From contig JAMOSL010000173.1 in the NCBI GenBank assembly GCA_027063105.1, positions 1 through 24,086 on the forward strand: 24,086 nucleotides of DNA, written 5' to 3'. The notes under the pieces are model-generated. The model saw only the letters and a list, made by a program, of their open reading frames with translations, was not told the DNA's origin and made no database searches. This DNA is from Campylobacteraceae bacterium (GTDB lineage Bacteria > Campylobacterota > Campylobacteria > Campylobacterales > Sulfurovaceae). Positions within the stretch are counted from its first letter, which is position 1. Each line of letters opens with the position of its first letter. Both the position numbers and the translations under genes were made by a program. Below are positions 1-7,843 of this stretch, in pieces.

Positions 1-855
1 CTCTCTATTGAAGAGGGAAAATATGGAAAAGAAACTTTTACTAAACCTAAAATAAAAGTAGCACTTAGCATTATAAAAGAAGAAGGAGAAGATGATATTG
101 CTATTGCTATTTTAAGACCTCAAAGTTATTTTAATGAAGCTAAACTTACAGCCATTGCTTTGTCTGTACGACTTGCTATCACTGAAATAAAACTCAAAAA
201 TAGTCCTTTAAAACTTTTGGTGCTTGATGACTTATTAATATCTCTTGATATGTCAAATCGTGATAAAGCTTTTTTCGAGATGGCTAAACAGAAGTTTAAT
301 TATGTAAAGAAAGGTGAGTGGAAATATTTTGAGATGTATTTGGATATTGATGAGAATACAAAGATAGAAAAACCATTATTAAAGACTTACCAAACCTACC
401 ATGAAAAAGCTATTGAGTATTTTAATAGAAGAGAGTATGAGGTTGCATCTAACTTTTTAAGAAAAGAGGTAGAGAAACAACTTTATGACTATTTAGGTCT
501 TAAATCATTAGAAGGAATGATTGATACAGCTAAAATCAAAGATAATTATAAAAAACTAGATAACTGTTTTGCTCCACTAATTATTGCATTAAAAGGTTTT
601 GATAATTGTGATAATATTCCTAATAATAAAAAAGTGGAAAAATGTATTGAATTTGCAAATAAAGTTAAAGAGGCTTTAATATCTTTAGAAAATATTTTTC
701 AAGAGAATACTTTTCATGATATAAATGGAATAAAAGATAGAATATTAAATCCTCAATCACATTATGATATTACGAATCCACTTTATAAAAAAGAGCTAGA
801 AGATGCTATTAAATTGGTAGAAGCTTTTGCTACTATTTTAGATGGAGAGATATAA
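1..855 (+). CDS. SMC/ABC-like AAA ATPase, C-terminal part (5' end outside window)
   Basis: The reading frame is open from base 1, so only the last ~284 residues are present. The visible part contains an ABC-type signature region (N-E-A-K-L-T-A-I-A-L-S-V-R-L-A) followed about 20 residues later by a Walker B strand and D-loop (L-L-V-L-D-D-L-L-I-S-L-D). This arrangement is typical of the C-terminal head half of RecF/SMC-like AAA ATPases. A helical tail of ~190 residues follows, including the stretch E-Y-E-V-A-S-N-F-L-R-K-E-V-E-K, which I recall seeing after the D-loop in large AAA ATPases of accessory and defence-type loci. The Walker A motif lies outside the window. A TTG at 160 could be mistaken for a start, but the ATPase motifs continue upstream of it. 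Its pathway cannot be told from this fragment; a defence or DNA-repair role is possible but unproven. Confidence 0.75.
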   Translation, partial: LSIEEGKYGKETFTKPKIKVALSIIKEEGEDDIAIAILRPQSYFNEAKLTAIALSVRLAITEIKLKNSPLKLLVLDDLLISLDMSNRDKAFFEMAKQKFNYVKKGEWKYFEMYLDIDENTKIEKPLLKTYQTYHEKAIEYFNRREYEVASNFLRKEVEKQLYDYLGLKSLEGMIDTAKIKDNYKKLDNCFAPLIIALKGFDNCDNIPNNKKVEKCIEFANKVKEALISLENIFQENTFHDINGIKDRILNPQSHYDITNPLYKKELEDAIKLVEAFATILDGEI

Positions 856-928
856 TAAAATACTAATGGAAGATAAACCAATTGAAAATACTATATTAGA
901 TTTAGAGAAACTAGAGGAGTCAATATGA
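842..928 (+). CDS. possible 28-residue small ORF coupled to pqiA
   Basis: An open frame starts with ATG at 842 (alternative ATG at 866) and encodes 28 acidic, mostly helical residues (…I-L-D-L-E-K-L-E-E-S-I). Its stop overlaps the pqiA start as ATGA, and the pqiA ribosome-binding site lies inside it. It begins 14 bases before the upstream ATPase stop. There is no good Shine-Dalgarno sequence before either ATG. It could be a coupling peptide or simply an accidental open frame; no family is recognised. Confidence 0.25.
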   Translation: MERYNKILMEDKPIENTILDLEKLEESI

Positions 929-1512
929 AAAATAAAAATAAATTAATAAGATGTCCTATATGTGAAGCAGTAAATAGAGATACTGAAAAAGTTAATATTT
1001 GTCGTCGGTGTAATATTCAAATATATAAACATAGTAAATTTAGAACAGAAAAGAGTTGGGCTTATTTAATTACAGCTATAATTTTTTATATTCCTGCTAA
1101 TTTATATCCTATGCTTATTGTAAAACAGTTTGGAACAGAAGATGGAAGTACCATATTAGGTGGGGTTGTTTTACTTTGGGAACATGAATCTTATCCTATC
1201 GCAATAGTAATTCTTTTTGCATCTGTATTTGTACCAATTTTTAAGTTTTTACTAATATTATATCTTCTAATAAGTTCTAAATACTCATTAGGAAATAGCA
1301 GTAAAATAGAAAAATATAAGTTATATTATATTACAGAGATAATAGGGCCTTGGTCTATGATAGATGTTTTTGTTGTGGCAATATTAGCAGGGTTAATTCA
1401 TCTATCTAGTATATCCATGTTAGCAGGAACAGCATCAACAGCGTTTGCTTTATCTGTATTTTTCACTATAATGTCAGCTAATTCATTTGATATTAGATTA
1501 ATAAAAGGATAA
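925..1512 (+). CDS. pqiA: PqiA-like inner-membrane protein, single-domain form
   Basis: This 195-residue membrane protein of the PqiA/YebS family is thought to anchor the PqiB MCE protein in lipid transport across the envelope. A zinc-ribbon-like pair of CxxC motifs is visible at C10/C13 and C26/C29. About four membrane segments follow, with the family hallmark G-P-W-S-M-I-D-V-F-V-V near residue 141 and S-F-D-I-R-L-I near the C-terminus. E. coli PqiA is about twice as long with two such domains; here only one is present. The start has a strong Shine-Dalgarno (agaggag, 5 bases upstream). The stop is 2 bases before pqiB, so the two are co-transcribed and probably translationally coupled. Confidence 0.88.
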   Translation: MKNKNKLIRCPICEAVNRDTEKVNICRRCNIQIYKHSKFRTEKSWAYLITAIIFYIPANLYPMLIVKQFGTEDGSTILGGVVLLWEHESYPIAIVILFASVFVPIFKFLLILYLLISSKYSLGNSSKIEKYKLYYITEIIGPWSMIDVFVVAILAGLIHLSSISMLAGTASTAFALSVFFTIMSANSFDIRLIKG

Positions 1513-1514
1513 AG

Positions 1515-3164
1515 ATGTCAGAAAATATTCCTATAATAAAGAAATCTAGTAGATTTAATTTATTTACATCTATTTGGATAGTACCATTTATATCTCTACT
1601 TATAGCTGGTTGGTTGGCATTTCAATATTTTTCACAACTTGGACCAAAAATAGAAATAGTCTTTAAAAATAATAAAGGTTTAAAATCTGGACAAAGTCAA
1701 ATTAAATATAGAGATGTGGTTATCGGAAAAATAGAAAAGGTAGCTTTACGAAATGATGGAGATGGTGTTAAAGTTATTGCTAGAATGGATAAAGAGGCGA
1801 TACCATATCTTAATGATAATGCAGAGTTTTGGATTGTTAAGCCAGAAGTTGGAATAGGTGGTATTTCTGGTTTAGATACTATTATTTCTGGAACTTATAT
1901 TAATATGAGTAGTAAAAAAACAAAAATGAATAAAAAAGAGTTTATAGGGTTGGAAAAATCTATTAAAATAAAGAAAAAAGGTTTGCATCTCCATCTAAAT
2001 TCATCTACATCATATAATATAACAGAAGGGACTCCAATATTCTTTAAAGAGTTAAAAGCTGGTGAGGTTGAGAATGTTGAAATATCTAATAATGGCAAAA
2101 GTGTTGATATATCTATTTTTATAAAAGATACTTTTCAAGATTATATTCATTTAAATTCAAAATTTTGGGTAAAAAGTGCATTAAATATTGATTATGTTCA
2201 TGGTAAATTAGATTTTACTCTAGCTCCAATTACAAATATTATTCGTGGAGGAATAGAATTTTCATCTTCAGGAAAAGATAATAAGAATTTAATAGATAAA
2301 GATTTTGTATTTAGGTTATATAAGAATAGTTCTATTGCAATAAATAAAAGAATAGGTAAACGAGGAAAGGGAGAGGTAAAAGATTATTTATTAACTTTTG
2401 AAAAATCAACAGCTAAATTAAATCGTGATGCCTCTCTTGTATACAAAGGATACGATATAGGTAGAGTACAGGATATTAAACTTTTATATAATAGTAAGAC
2501 ACATGTAATAACATCTAATATTTTAGTATCCCTAGATAGTTCTATATTTTATGACTTAGAATATCCTAAGAATAGTGGAGAAGATAATTTAAAAGAGGCA
2601 GTTAATAATGGATTGAGAGCATCAATCGAGAGTAGAGACCCTTTGACTAAATTGCAATATATTGAATTGTTGTTTACAGATGATAATATATCAAAAAGAA
2701 TAGTTAATATAGATAAATATTCTATATTTCCAACTATTGATAGGAAAGAGAGTAGCTTGATAGATGGTCTAGATGATATTTTATTTATGATTAAAAACTT
2801 GCCATTAAAAGAGCTTATTGTATCAACTAATAAATCTATAGATAGTTTTGGAACTATTTTAGATGATAATAAAGCATCTATAGAGGAACTTTTGATTAGT
2901 GTAAATAGAACTTTAAATTCGCTTAATAAGTTGATTATTTCCAAAGAACTTAATGCAACTCCATTGGAAATAAATAGAACGCTAAAGTCTCTTAGAAAAT
3001 CTCTTAAGACAGTTGACTCATTAATAAGAGGAGATAAATCTAAATCTCTTCTATCCAGTCAACTAACAAAAATGCTTGAAGAGGTGTATAAAACATCTAT
3101 AGCAACACGGAAGTTAATTAAACAGATTGACAAAAAACCTAATTTATTAATATTCGGAGATTAA
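1515..3164 (+). CDS. pqiB: PqiB, MCE/MlaD-domain envelope lipid-transport protein
   Basis: The protein has 549 residues, almost the length of E. coli PqiB. An N-terminal membrane anchor (about residues 17-39, ending in the typical A-G-W-L-A-F) is followed by three MCE-type beta domains, beginning near residues 44, 157 and 283. The first carries the family-typical G-L-K-S-G-Q-S-Q-I-K-Y-R-D-V-V-I-G-K. A helical C-terminal region (about 415-535) would form the tube that spans the periplasm in this family. Start support: Shine-Dalgarno aaagga just before the ATG. It sits between pqiA and pqiC in the canonical order, with 2-base gaps on both sides, which makes the assignment firm. Confidence 0.92.
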   Translation: MSENIPIIKKSSRFNLFTSIWIVPFISLLIAGWLAFQYFSQLGPKIEIVFKNNKGLKSGQSQIKYRDVVIGKIEKVALRNDGDGVKVIARMDKEAIPYLNDNAEFWIVKPEVGIGGISGLDTIISGTYINMSSKKTKMNKKEFIGLEKSIKIKKKGLHLHLNSSTSYNITEGTPIFFKELKAGEVENVEISNNGKSVDISIFIKDTFQDYIHLNSKFWVKSALNIDYVHGKLDFTLAPITNIIRGGIEFSSSGKDNKNLIDKDFVFRLYKNSSIAINKRIGKRGKGEVKDYLLTFEKSTAKLNRDASLVYKGYDIGRVQDIKLLYNSKTHVITSNILVSLDSSIFYDLEYPKNSGEDNLKEAVNNGLRASIESRDPLTKLQYIELLFTDDNISKRIVNIDKYSIFPTIDRKESSLIDGLDDILFMIKNLPLKELIVSTNKSIDSFGTILDDNKASIEELLISVNRTLNSLNKLIISKELNATPLEINRTLKSLRKSLKTVDSLIRGDKSKSLLSSQLTKMLEEVYKTSIATRKLIKQIDKKPNLLIFGD

Positions 3165-3166
3165 TT

Positions 3167-3721
3167 ATGAAAAAATATATTTTATTATCAATAAGTAGTT
3201 TAATTATAGGTTGTACATCAACCTCCAAAAACTATTTTATATTTAAAGAGCCAACTGTAAATGGTGAATATAAGAGAGCTATTCTTAATACTATTGGAAT
3301 AGAAAAAATTATATTACCAGAATATATGCAACAATCACAGATTGTAATTCAGACATCATCTGCAGAGATAAAATATTTAGAAAATAGTTTATGGGCAGAA
3401 AATATGGAGAATTCTTTAACTAAGAAATTGATTACTATCATACAAAAAAGTTTTAATAATCCTAGAGTATATTCATATCCTTGGGGTGTTGCTACAGAGC
3501 CAACAATAAAAATATCTATACTAGTAAATAGATTTATATCTTATAATGGAGATATATATCTTGAAGGTAATTGGACTACAAATAAGAACTCTGTTTATAA
3601 AACTAATCTATTTAATATTAAAATAGCTACAAAACAAGATGTGAAAAGTATAGTATCTAATATGAATATTGCATTTGATAAATTATCTCATCAGATTGTA
3701 ATAGAACTTACTCATAAGTAG
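3167..3721 (+). CDS. pqiC: PqiC, ABC-type transport auxiliary lipoprotein
   Basis: This is a 184-residue outer-membrane lipoprotein. The signal peptide ends in the lipobox L-I-I-G-C with the lipidated cysteine at residue 16. The rest matches the PqiC/YmbA layout: an N-terminal strand Y-F-I-F, the segment I-G-I-E-K-I-I-L-P-E-Y-M as in family members (V-x-L-P-x-Y-L), and W-A-E-N-M-E-N-S-L. It is the last gene of pqiABC, 2 bases after pqiB with an overlapping ggag Shine-Dalgarno. PqiC is known to link the PqiB tube to the outer membrane. The gene is convergent with mnmA, with only 8 bases between the stops. Confidence 0.85.
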   Translation: MKKYILLSISSLIIGCTSTSKNYFIFKEPTVNGEYKRAILNTIGIEKIILPEYMQQSQIVIQTSSAEIKYLENSLWAENMENSLTKKLITIIQKSFNNPRVYSYPWGVATEPTIKISILVNRFISYNGDIYLEGNWTTNKNSVYKTNLFNIKIATKQDVKSIVSNMNIAFDKLSHQIVIELTHK

Positions 3722-3729
3722 TTAAATAT

Positions 3730-4752
3730 TTAAGTTATTATAACACCACCACCTAATAGCTTCTCTTCATTATAGAATGATGCTGTTTGACCTATTGCTA
3801 ATCCAAATACAGGTTTCTCAAGAGTTACTTTTGCAATATTATTTTCTATTTCAACAGATGCAGGAATAGCATTAGTTCTATATCTTACTTTTACTTGACA
3901 CTCAAAAGTTTGTATATCTTCAAATAGGTTTAAATCTTTAACGCTAAAATTATTTACTTCTAGTTCATCTTTTTTACCAACAATTATTTGATTCTCTTTT
4001 GGATTTATTTTTAATACAAAATGTGGGTCATGTGCTCCATTTACAAAGAATCCTCTTCTTTTTCCTATTGTATAGTGCATATATCCTTTATGATTTCCTA
4101 TAACTTCACCTTCACTATTTAGGGTATCTCCTTGAATATCAATATCCATATATTTAGCAAGAATTTCTGTATAGTCATTTTCTACGAAACATATTTCTGA
4201 ACTCTCTTTTTGAGATGCAATATCAGCTAATATTTCTATATCTTCAGCCAATTTTTTTACATCTTCTTTTAGCCATTCTCCAAGAGGAAATATTAATCTT
4301 GGCAGAACTTTTTTATCTATTTGTGTTAGAAAGTAGCTTTGGTCTTTACTCTTATCTTTTGCCATAAATATATTTTTTCCATCACATTTTACATAGTGAC
4401 CTGTTGAGACTAAATTTATACCTAAACTATCAGCATAGTCCATCATTTTCCCAAATTTTATAGTTCTATTACATTTTACACAAGGATTTGGTGTTAATCC
4501 AGCTTTATAACTCTCAACAAAATAATCGTAAACATCTTTTTTAAATTCTATACTAAAATCAATAAAATGTACAACAATACCTAAATATGCTCCAACTCTT
4601 TGAGCCTTTGCGTAGTTCTCCTCATGGTATCCCTCTTTTTCATCGTGAAGTTTCATATATACACCAACAACTTCATACTTATCTTTTTGAAGAAGTATAG
4701 CTGTAACTGTAGAATCTACTCCACCACTCATTCCCACTAATACTTTTTTCAT
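3730..4752 (-). CDS. mnmA: tRNA-specific 2-thiouridylase MnmA
   Basis: MnmA installs the 2-thio group on U34 of tRNA-Lys, -Glu and -Gln in the cytosol, using ATP and sulfur relayed to a cysteine. The 340-residue protein shows the PP-loop S-G-G-V-D-S at residues 9-14, the first catalytic cysteine in N-P-C-V-K-C-N (C91), the motif S-T-G-H-Y near residue 117, and the second catalytic cysteine in S-S-E-I-C-F-V (C188). The middle domain (Y-T-I-G-K-R-R-G) and C-terminal beta barrel are complete, so length and motifs are normal. Its start overlaps the yggS stop by 4 bases, implying translational coupling in an rseP-yggS-mnmA operon. Confidence 0.96.
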   Translation of the reverse strand: MKKVLVGMSGGVDSTVTAILLQKDKYEVVGVYMKLHDEKEGYHEENYAKAQRVGAYLGIVVHFIDFSIEFKKDVYDYFVESYKAGLTPNPCVKCNRTIKFGKMMDYADSLGINLVSTGHYVKCDGKNIFMAKDKSKDQSYFLTQIDKKVLPRLIFPLGEWLKEDVKKLAEDIEILADIASQKESSEICFVENDYTEILAKYMDIDIQGDTLNSEGEVIGNHKGYMHYTIGKRRGFFVNGAHDPHFVLKINPKENQIIVGKKDELEVNNFSVKDLNLFEDIQTFECQVKVRYRTNAIPASVEIENNIAKVTLEKPVFGLAIGQTASFYNEEKLLGGGVIIT

Positions 4753-5429
4753 ACGAAAAGTGCCGATCCTACGCGAATTAGATTAGATCCACATTTGATA
4801 GCTAGTTTATAATCTCCACTCATTCCCATAGAACATATATTAGCACCATCTTGTTCAAGAGATTCATAGATTTTATAGGTTGTCTCAAAACTATCTTTAA
4901 TTTCAATATCATCAACACCATTTGCACCTATACTCATAACACCTTTTAAATTTATATTTGGACAACTCTCTATTATTTCTTGGTATAAATCTTTCGCCAT
5001 CTCTGGATTTATACCTGATTGATTATTATTATTTGATGAATTTATTTGCATCAAACAGTTTAGTTTTTTCTCTTTAATATCTAATTTCTTATTTAATTCT
5101 AAAGCTAATTCAATAGAGTTAAGAGATTGCATTAGAGAAGGTCTTAGTTCTATTAATTTATTAATTTTATTTTTCTGAAGATTTCCTAAAAAGTGCCATT
5201 CAAGAGGAAGATTTACTAAAATTTCTTTTCTTTTCTCTAATTGTTGAACTTGATTTTCTCCAAAAGCTCTCTGTCCTAAGTGATATAGAGTCTCTATATT
5301 TTCCACTTTACTATACTTTCCAACAGTAACTAATTTTACTATATGATGTTCACTAACAGATACTCTAGCCTCTTCAATATTCCAAATAACTTCATCAAGA
5401 TTTGCTCTTAATCTCTCTTTTGATAACAT
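4749..5429 (-). CDS. yggS: YggS/PLPBP pyridoxal-phosphate homeostasis protein
   Basis: This 226-residue cytosolic PLP-binding protein has the alanine-racemase-type N-terminal TIM-barrel fold and works in vitamin B6 homeostasis. The PLP lysine is K38 in L-V-T-V-G-K-Y-S (usually V-A-V-S-K-T). Other family marks are F-G-E-N-Q-V-Q, W-H-F-L-G-N-L-Q-K-N-K, Q-I-N…Q-S-G, M-S-M-G-type M-G-M-S-G-D-Y, and I-R-V-G-S-A-L-F at the C-terminus. A strong Shine-Dalgarno (aggagg) lies over the last codons of rseP, 4 bases separate the two genes, and the 3' end overlaps mnmA. Confidence 0.93.
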   Translation of the reverse strand: MLSKERLRANLDEVIWNIEEARVSVSEHHIVKLVTVGKYSKVENIETLYHLGQRAFGENQVQQLEKRKEILVNLPLEWHFLGNLQKNKINKLIELRPSLMQSLNSIELALELNKKLDIKEKKLNCLMQINSSNNNNQSGINPEMAKDLYQEIIESCPNINLKGVMSIGANGVDDIEIKDSFETTYKIYESLEQDGANICSMGMSGDYKLAIKCGSNLIRVGSALFV

Positions 5430-5433
5430 ATTC

Positions 5434-6492
5434 TTATCCTCCTATTAATCTGTTTATATCGTTATATAAGCCTAAAAACATCAACCCGAATAGCATAACC
5501 CACCCAGCTACTGTCATGTAGTATAATGCATTATCCGTTGGTGCTTTTCCCCTAATTATCTCATATACATTAAACATAATGTGTCCACCATCTAATGCAG
5601 GAATTGGAAGAAGATTTAAAACCCCTAAATTTACAGAAATTAATGCAGAGAAGAAAAATAGTGATAGAATACCAGCAGAACTTGCTTGAGATGTTACATC
5701 AACAATAGTAATAACTCCACCTAGTTTATCTGTACTAACAGCTCCTGTAATAAGTTTTTGTACACTAGTAAATATTAGAACCGATGCTTTTTGTGTTTCA
5801 TCCCATGCATAAATCAGACCACCAACAAATCCAAAGATTACTTCAATAGTCTCTCCACTTGCAGATATTCCTATAATTCTTCTTTTAATAGGCTCTTCAA
5901 AAATATTTTTATCTTCTATTACTTTTGGTGTTAATACAAGCTCTATCTCTTTATGGTTTCTCTCAATAATTAAATCTATATCACCACTTTTTATACTATT
6001 TATCTTTTTTCCTATCTCTTCCCAGTATAAAATTTTAGTTCCATTTACAGATAAAATTTTATCATCTTTTTGAAGTTTGGCACTCATTGCAGGAGTATCT
6101 TCTCCAACTGTACCAACTATAGGTAATAGTTTCGGAACACCAATATTAGCTATCATCATATATAGAACAAAAGCTAATACAAAATTTGCAAATGGTCCAG
6201 CTAAAAGTATTAAAATTCTCTGCCAAGGTTTTTTGCTATTATAAGAATCGTCATCATAGCTAATTTTAGTTGGATCTGTATCATCTTGACCCTTCATTTT
6301 CACATATCCACCTAGAGGAATAAGAGATATACTCCACTCTGTTTGACCTATTATCTTACTATAAATCTTTTTTCCAAAACCTATACTAAAAACATCAACT
6401 CTAACACCCATTAACCTTGCAACTGTGAAGTGACCCAATTCGTGAAAAAATACTATAACCGATAACACAATTAATGCAATAAAAATACCCAT
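5434..6492 (-). CDS. rseP: RseP-type site-2 protease (RIP zinc metalloprotease)
   Basis: This is an intramembrane protease of the inner membrane that cleaves anti-sigma factors and remnant signal peptides. The zinc motif H-E-L-G-H lies in the first TM segment (H17/E18/H21). A PDZ domain lies around residues 105-200 with G-x-D-x-P-A-type sequence, and the third zinc ligand is in N-L-L-P-I-P-A-L-D-G-G near residue 300. I chose the ATG at 6492 (352 residues) because a gaggat Shine-Dalgarno lies 5 bases before it. The longer frame to a TTG at 6504 would place that Shine-Dalgarno inside the gene. It is the first gene of an rseP-yggS-mnmA operon and faces a divergent promoter region. Confidence 0.94.
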   Translation of the reverse strand: MGIFIALIVLSVIVFFHELGHFTVARLMGVRVDVFSIGFGKKIYSKIIGQTEWSISLIPLGGYVKMKGQDDTDPTKISYDDDSYNSKKPWQRILILLAGPFANFVLAFVLYMMIANIGVPKLLPIVGTVGEDTPAMSAKLQKDDKILSVNGTKILYWEEIGKKINSIKSGDIDLIIERNHKEIELVLTPKVIEDKNIFEEPIKRRIIGISASGETIEVIFGFVGGLIYAWDETQKASVLIFTSVQKLITGAVSTDKLGGVITIVDVTSQASSAGILSLFFFSALISVNLGVLNLLPIPALDGGHIMFNVYEIIRGKAPTDNALYYMTVAGWVMLFGLMFLGLYNDINRLIGG

Positions 6493-6506
6493 AAAAATCC
6501 TCAATT

Positions 6507-6528
6507 TAAGCTAATATATAACAGCTTA
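6507..6528. repeat. inverted repeat TAAGCT-N10-AGCTTA upstream of rseP
   Basis: Two exact 6-base arms are separated by 10 AT-rich bases. They lie 15-36 bases upstream of the rseP start, downstream of or over its likely promoter. It could be an operator or a short hairpin in the rseP leader. No regulator is identified, and short AT-rich arms can arise by chance. Confidence 0.3.
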
Positions 6529-6544
6529 TTAAATATATACTTTA

Positions 6545-6553
6545 ATTATATCA
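6545..6553 (-). promoter_or_regulatory. candidate extended -10 for rseP operon
   Basis: On the minus strand this reads TGATATAAT, an extended -10 (TG-N-TATAAT). It points toward rseP-yggS-mnmA with a leader of about 45 bases. It lies back to back with the plus-strand TGATATTAT at 6560-6568. Confidence 0.45.
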
Positions 6554-6559
6554 CAAATA

Positions 6560-6568
6560 TGATATTAT
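6560..6568 (+). promoter_or_regulatory. candidate extended -10 for the 6597 gene
   Basis: TGATATTAT is an extended -10 that would start transcription near 6575, about 20 bases before the gene. The same TGATATWAT pattern at a similar distance precedes the genes at 8818 and 9448. Confidence 0.5.
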
Positions 6569-6596
6569 ATTGACAAAATCCAAAGAAGGAAATATG

Positions 6597-7544
6597 ATGG
6601 AAGAGAAAGAGATAATAAAAGAGTTGACTCCTAGTGATATGATACAAGAAGCTAAAGAGATGGTTGAGAAATCAGAAAAAGAGACAGTTGATTGTATTAA
6701 TATTTTAGATAAAGATATTGCACATTATGAAGTTGTTAAGTCAAACTTAATAAATGATTATGTACATGAATCTCAAAGGCTTTTAGCAAGTTATGAGCTT
6801 GAAAATATAGTTGAATTAGATGAAAATAAACGGGTTATTAATGTAGAGAATGCTCCAAAAGTAGATTCTCTGAGTATATCTGAATTGTCTTCTGGTAAAT
6901 TTGAGGGTATTGTATTAGGATTTATGTCAGCTATAATAGTTCTTATTAGTTGGATATATATTGTTTCTCATCTCTTATCACTTAAACTAGATTCTAGTGG
7001 AATACCATCATTAGAGAATTTAAATAAAATTTTATTATGGATTGGTGGTAAAAATACTGGAGGAGATGGTAGTATACCTATTGGAATTATTATAGTTTTA
7101 ATATCTGCATCTATTGTGGCTTATGGAATATATACATTCTATATTGAATTACAAAATAAAAATAATATGGTAGAAGCAAAAGAGGTTGCACAGGATGTTA
7201 AATTCTATTGTATAAAGAAAGAGGATTGTAAAAAACAAATGAAGAGAATTAGTGAACATCTAAATATAGTTATAGATGTGATGAAAACAGCTTCTATATA
7301 TCTTGATGAGCAGAATGCTACTCTTAGAAGAATTAGATATGTAGAGGGAGATATAAATTTTAATAGTTTACATATTTTATCACAGAGTGAAGTTAGACGA
7401 ACTAATATCTTATTAAATGGTATTGAAGAACTTATTTTAACTGATATGTCATCAAAAGATGGAACTCTATCTTCTAAAGCTGAAGATGAATTAGAAAAAA
7501 CTATTAAACTACACCATAGCTATAAAGAAAAAATTTATAGTTGA
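6597..7544 (+). CDS. unrecognised two-TM coiled-coil membrane protein
   Basis: I do not recognise the family. The 315-residue protein has an acidic helical N-terminal part (about 1-95, rich in E and K), two hydrophobic membrane segments (about 103-128 and 160-184) separated by a Gly/Ser-rich loop (G-G-K-N-T-G-G-D-G-S), and a long helical C-terminal part with several charged heptad-like stretches. Both ends are likely cytoplasmic. The start was chosen at the second of two tandem ATGs because aagaagga lies 6 bases upstream; ATG 6594 is an alternative and a TTG at 6570 is unlikely. It is transcribed alone, divergent from rseP and convergent with the ftsL-like gene, whose 3' end it overlaps by 10 bases. 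No catalytic motif is seen. Confidence 0.75.
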   Translation: MEEKEIIKELTPSDMIQEAKEMVEKSEKETVDCINILDKDIAHYEVVKSNLINDYVHESQRLLASYELENIVELDENKRVINVENAPKVDSLSISELSSGKFEGIVLGFMSAIIVLISWIYIVSHLLSLKLDSSGIPSLENLNKILLWIGGKNTGGDGSIPIGIIIVLISASIVAYGIYTFYIELQNKNNMVEAKEVAQDVKFYCIKKEDCKKQMKRISEHLNIVIDVMKTASIYLDEQNATLRRIRYVEGDINFNSLHILSQSEVRRTNILLNGIEELILTDMSSKDGTLSSKAEDELEKTIKLHHSYKEKIYS

Positions 7545-7825
7545 AGAGTCCGTTCATTATCTAATTCAGTATAAAAATTTACATCACTTACACAGTTTTT
7601 AAATTTTTGTGCTTGAAGTTGATTTTGAAGCATAACATTCTCTTCTTCTAATGCAGACACTTCCCTTTGAATATAATTAATTCTTCTACTTTCATAATAT
7701 ATTTGATTTGCTAAATATATTTTTATTACAGCGAATAAGATAACTATACCCATAATTAAAATAGTTTTGAAAAATAACCCTAACGATATTCCATTAGGTT
7801 CTCTTTTAGCTCTTTTTTCTTTCAT
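7535..7825 (-). CDS. FtsL-like small bitopic cell-division protein
   Basis: The 96-residue protein has a short basic cytoplasmic N-terminus (K-E-K-R-A-K-R), one membrane segment (about residues 17-37), and a periplasmic coiled coil (about 45-75, Y-I-Q-R-E-V-S-A-L-E-E-E-N-V-M-L-Q-N-Q-L). This is the layout of FtsL/DivIC septum proteins that partner with FtsB and FtsQ. It lies 18 bases downstream of rsmH (mraW), the classic position of ftsL in division clusters. Sequence is too divergent to name on motifs alone, so the assignment rests on topology and context. The Shine-Dalgarno is weak, suggesting coupling to rsmH. The 3' end overlaps the convergent gene by 10 bases. Confidence 0.68.
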   Translation of the reverse strand: MKEKRAKREPNGISLGLFFKTILIMGIVILFAVIKIYLANQIYYESRRINYIQREVSALEEENVMLQNQLQAQKFKNCVSDVNFYTELDNERTLQL

Positions 7826-7843
7826 TATTTCATTCTTTATACA

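Noticed and set aside
3722..3733. 12-base AT-only palindrome TTAAATATTTAA between pqiC and mnmA
   Set aside because: Palindromes of A and T only are expected by chance in such AT-rich DNA, and there is no GC stem to make a terminator.
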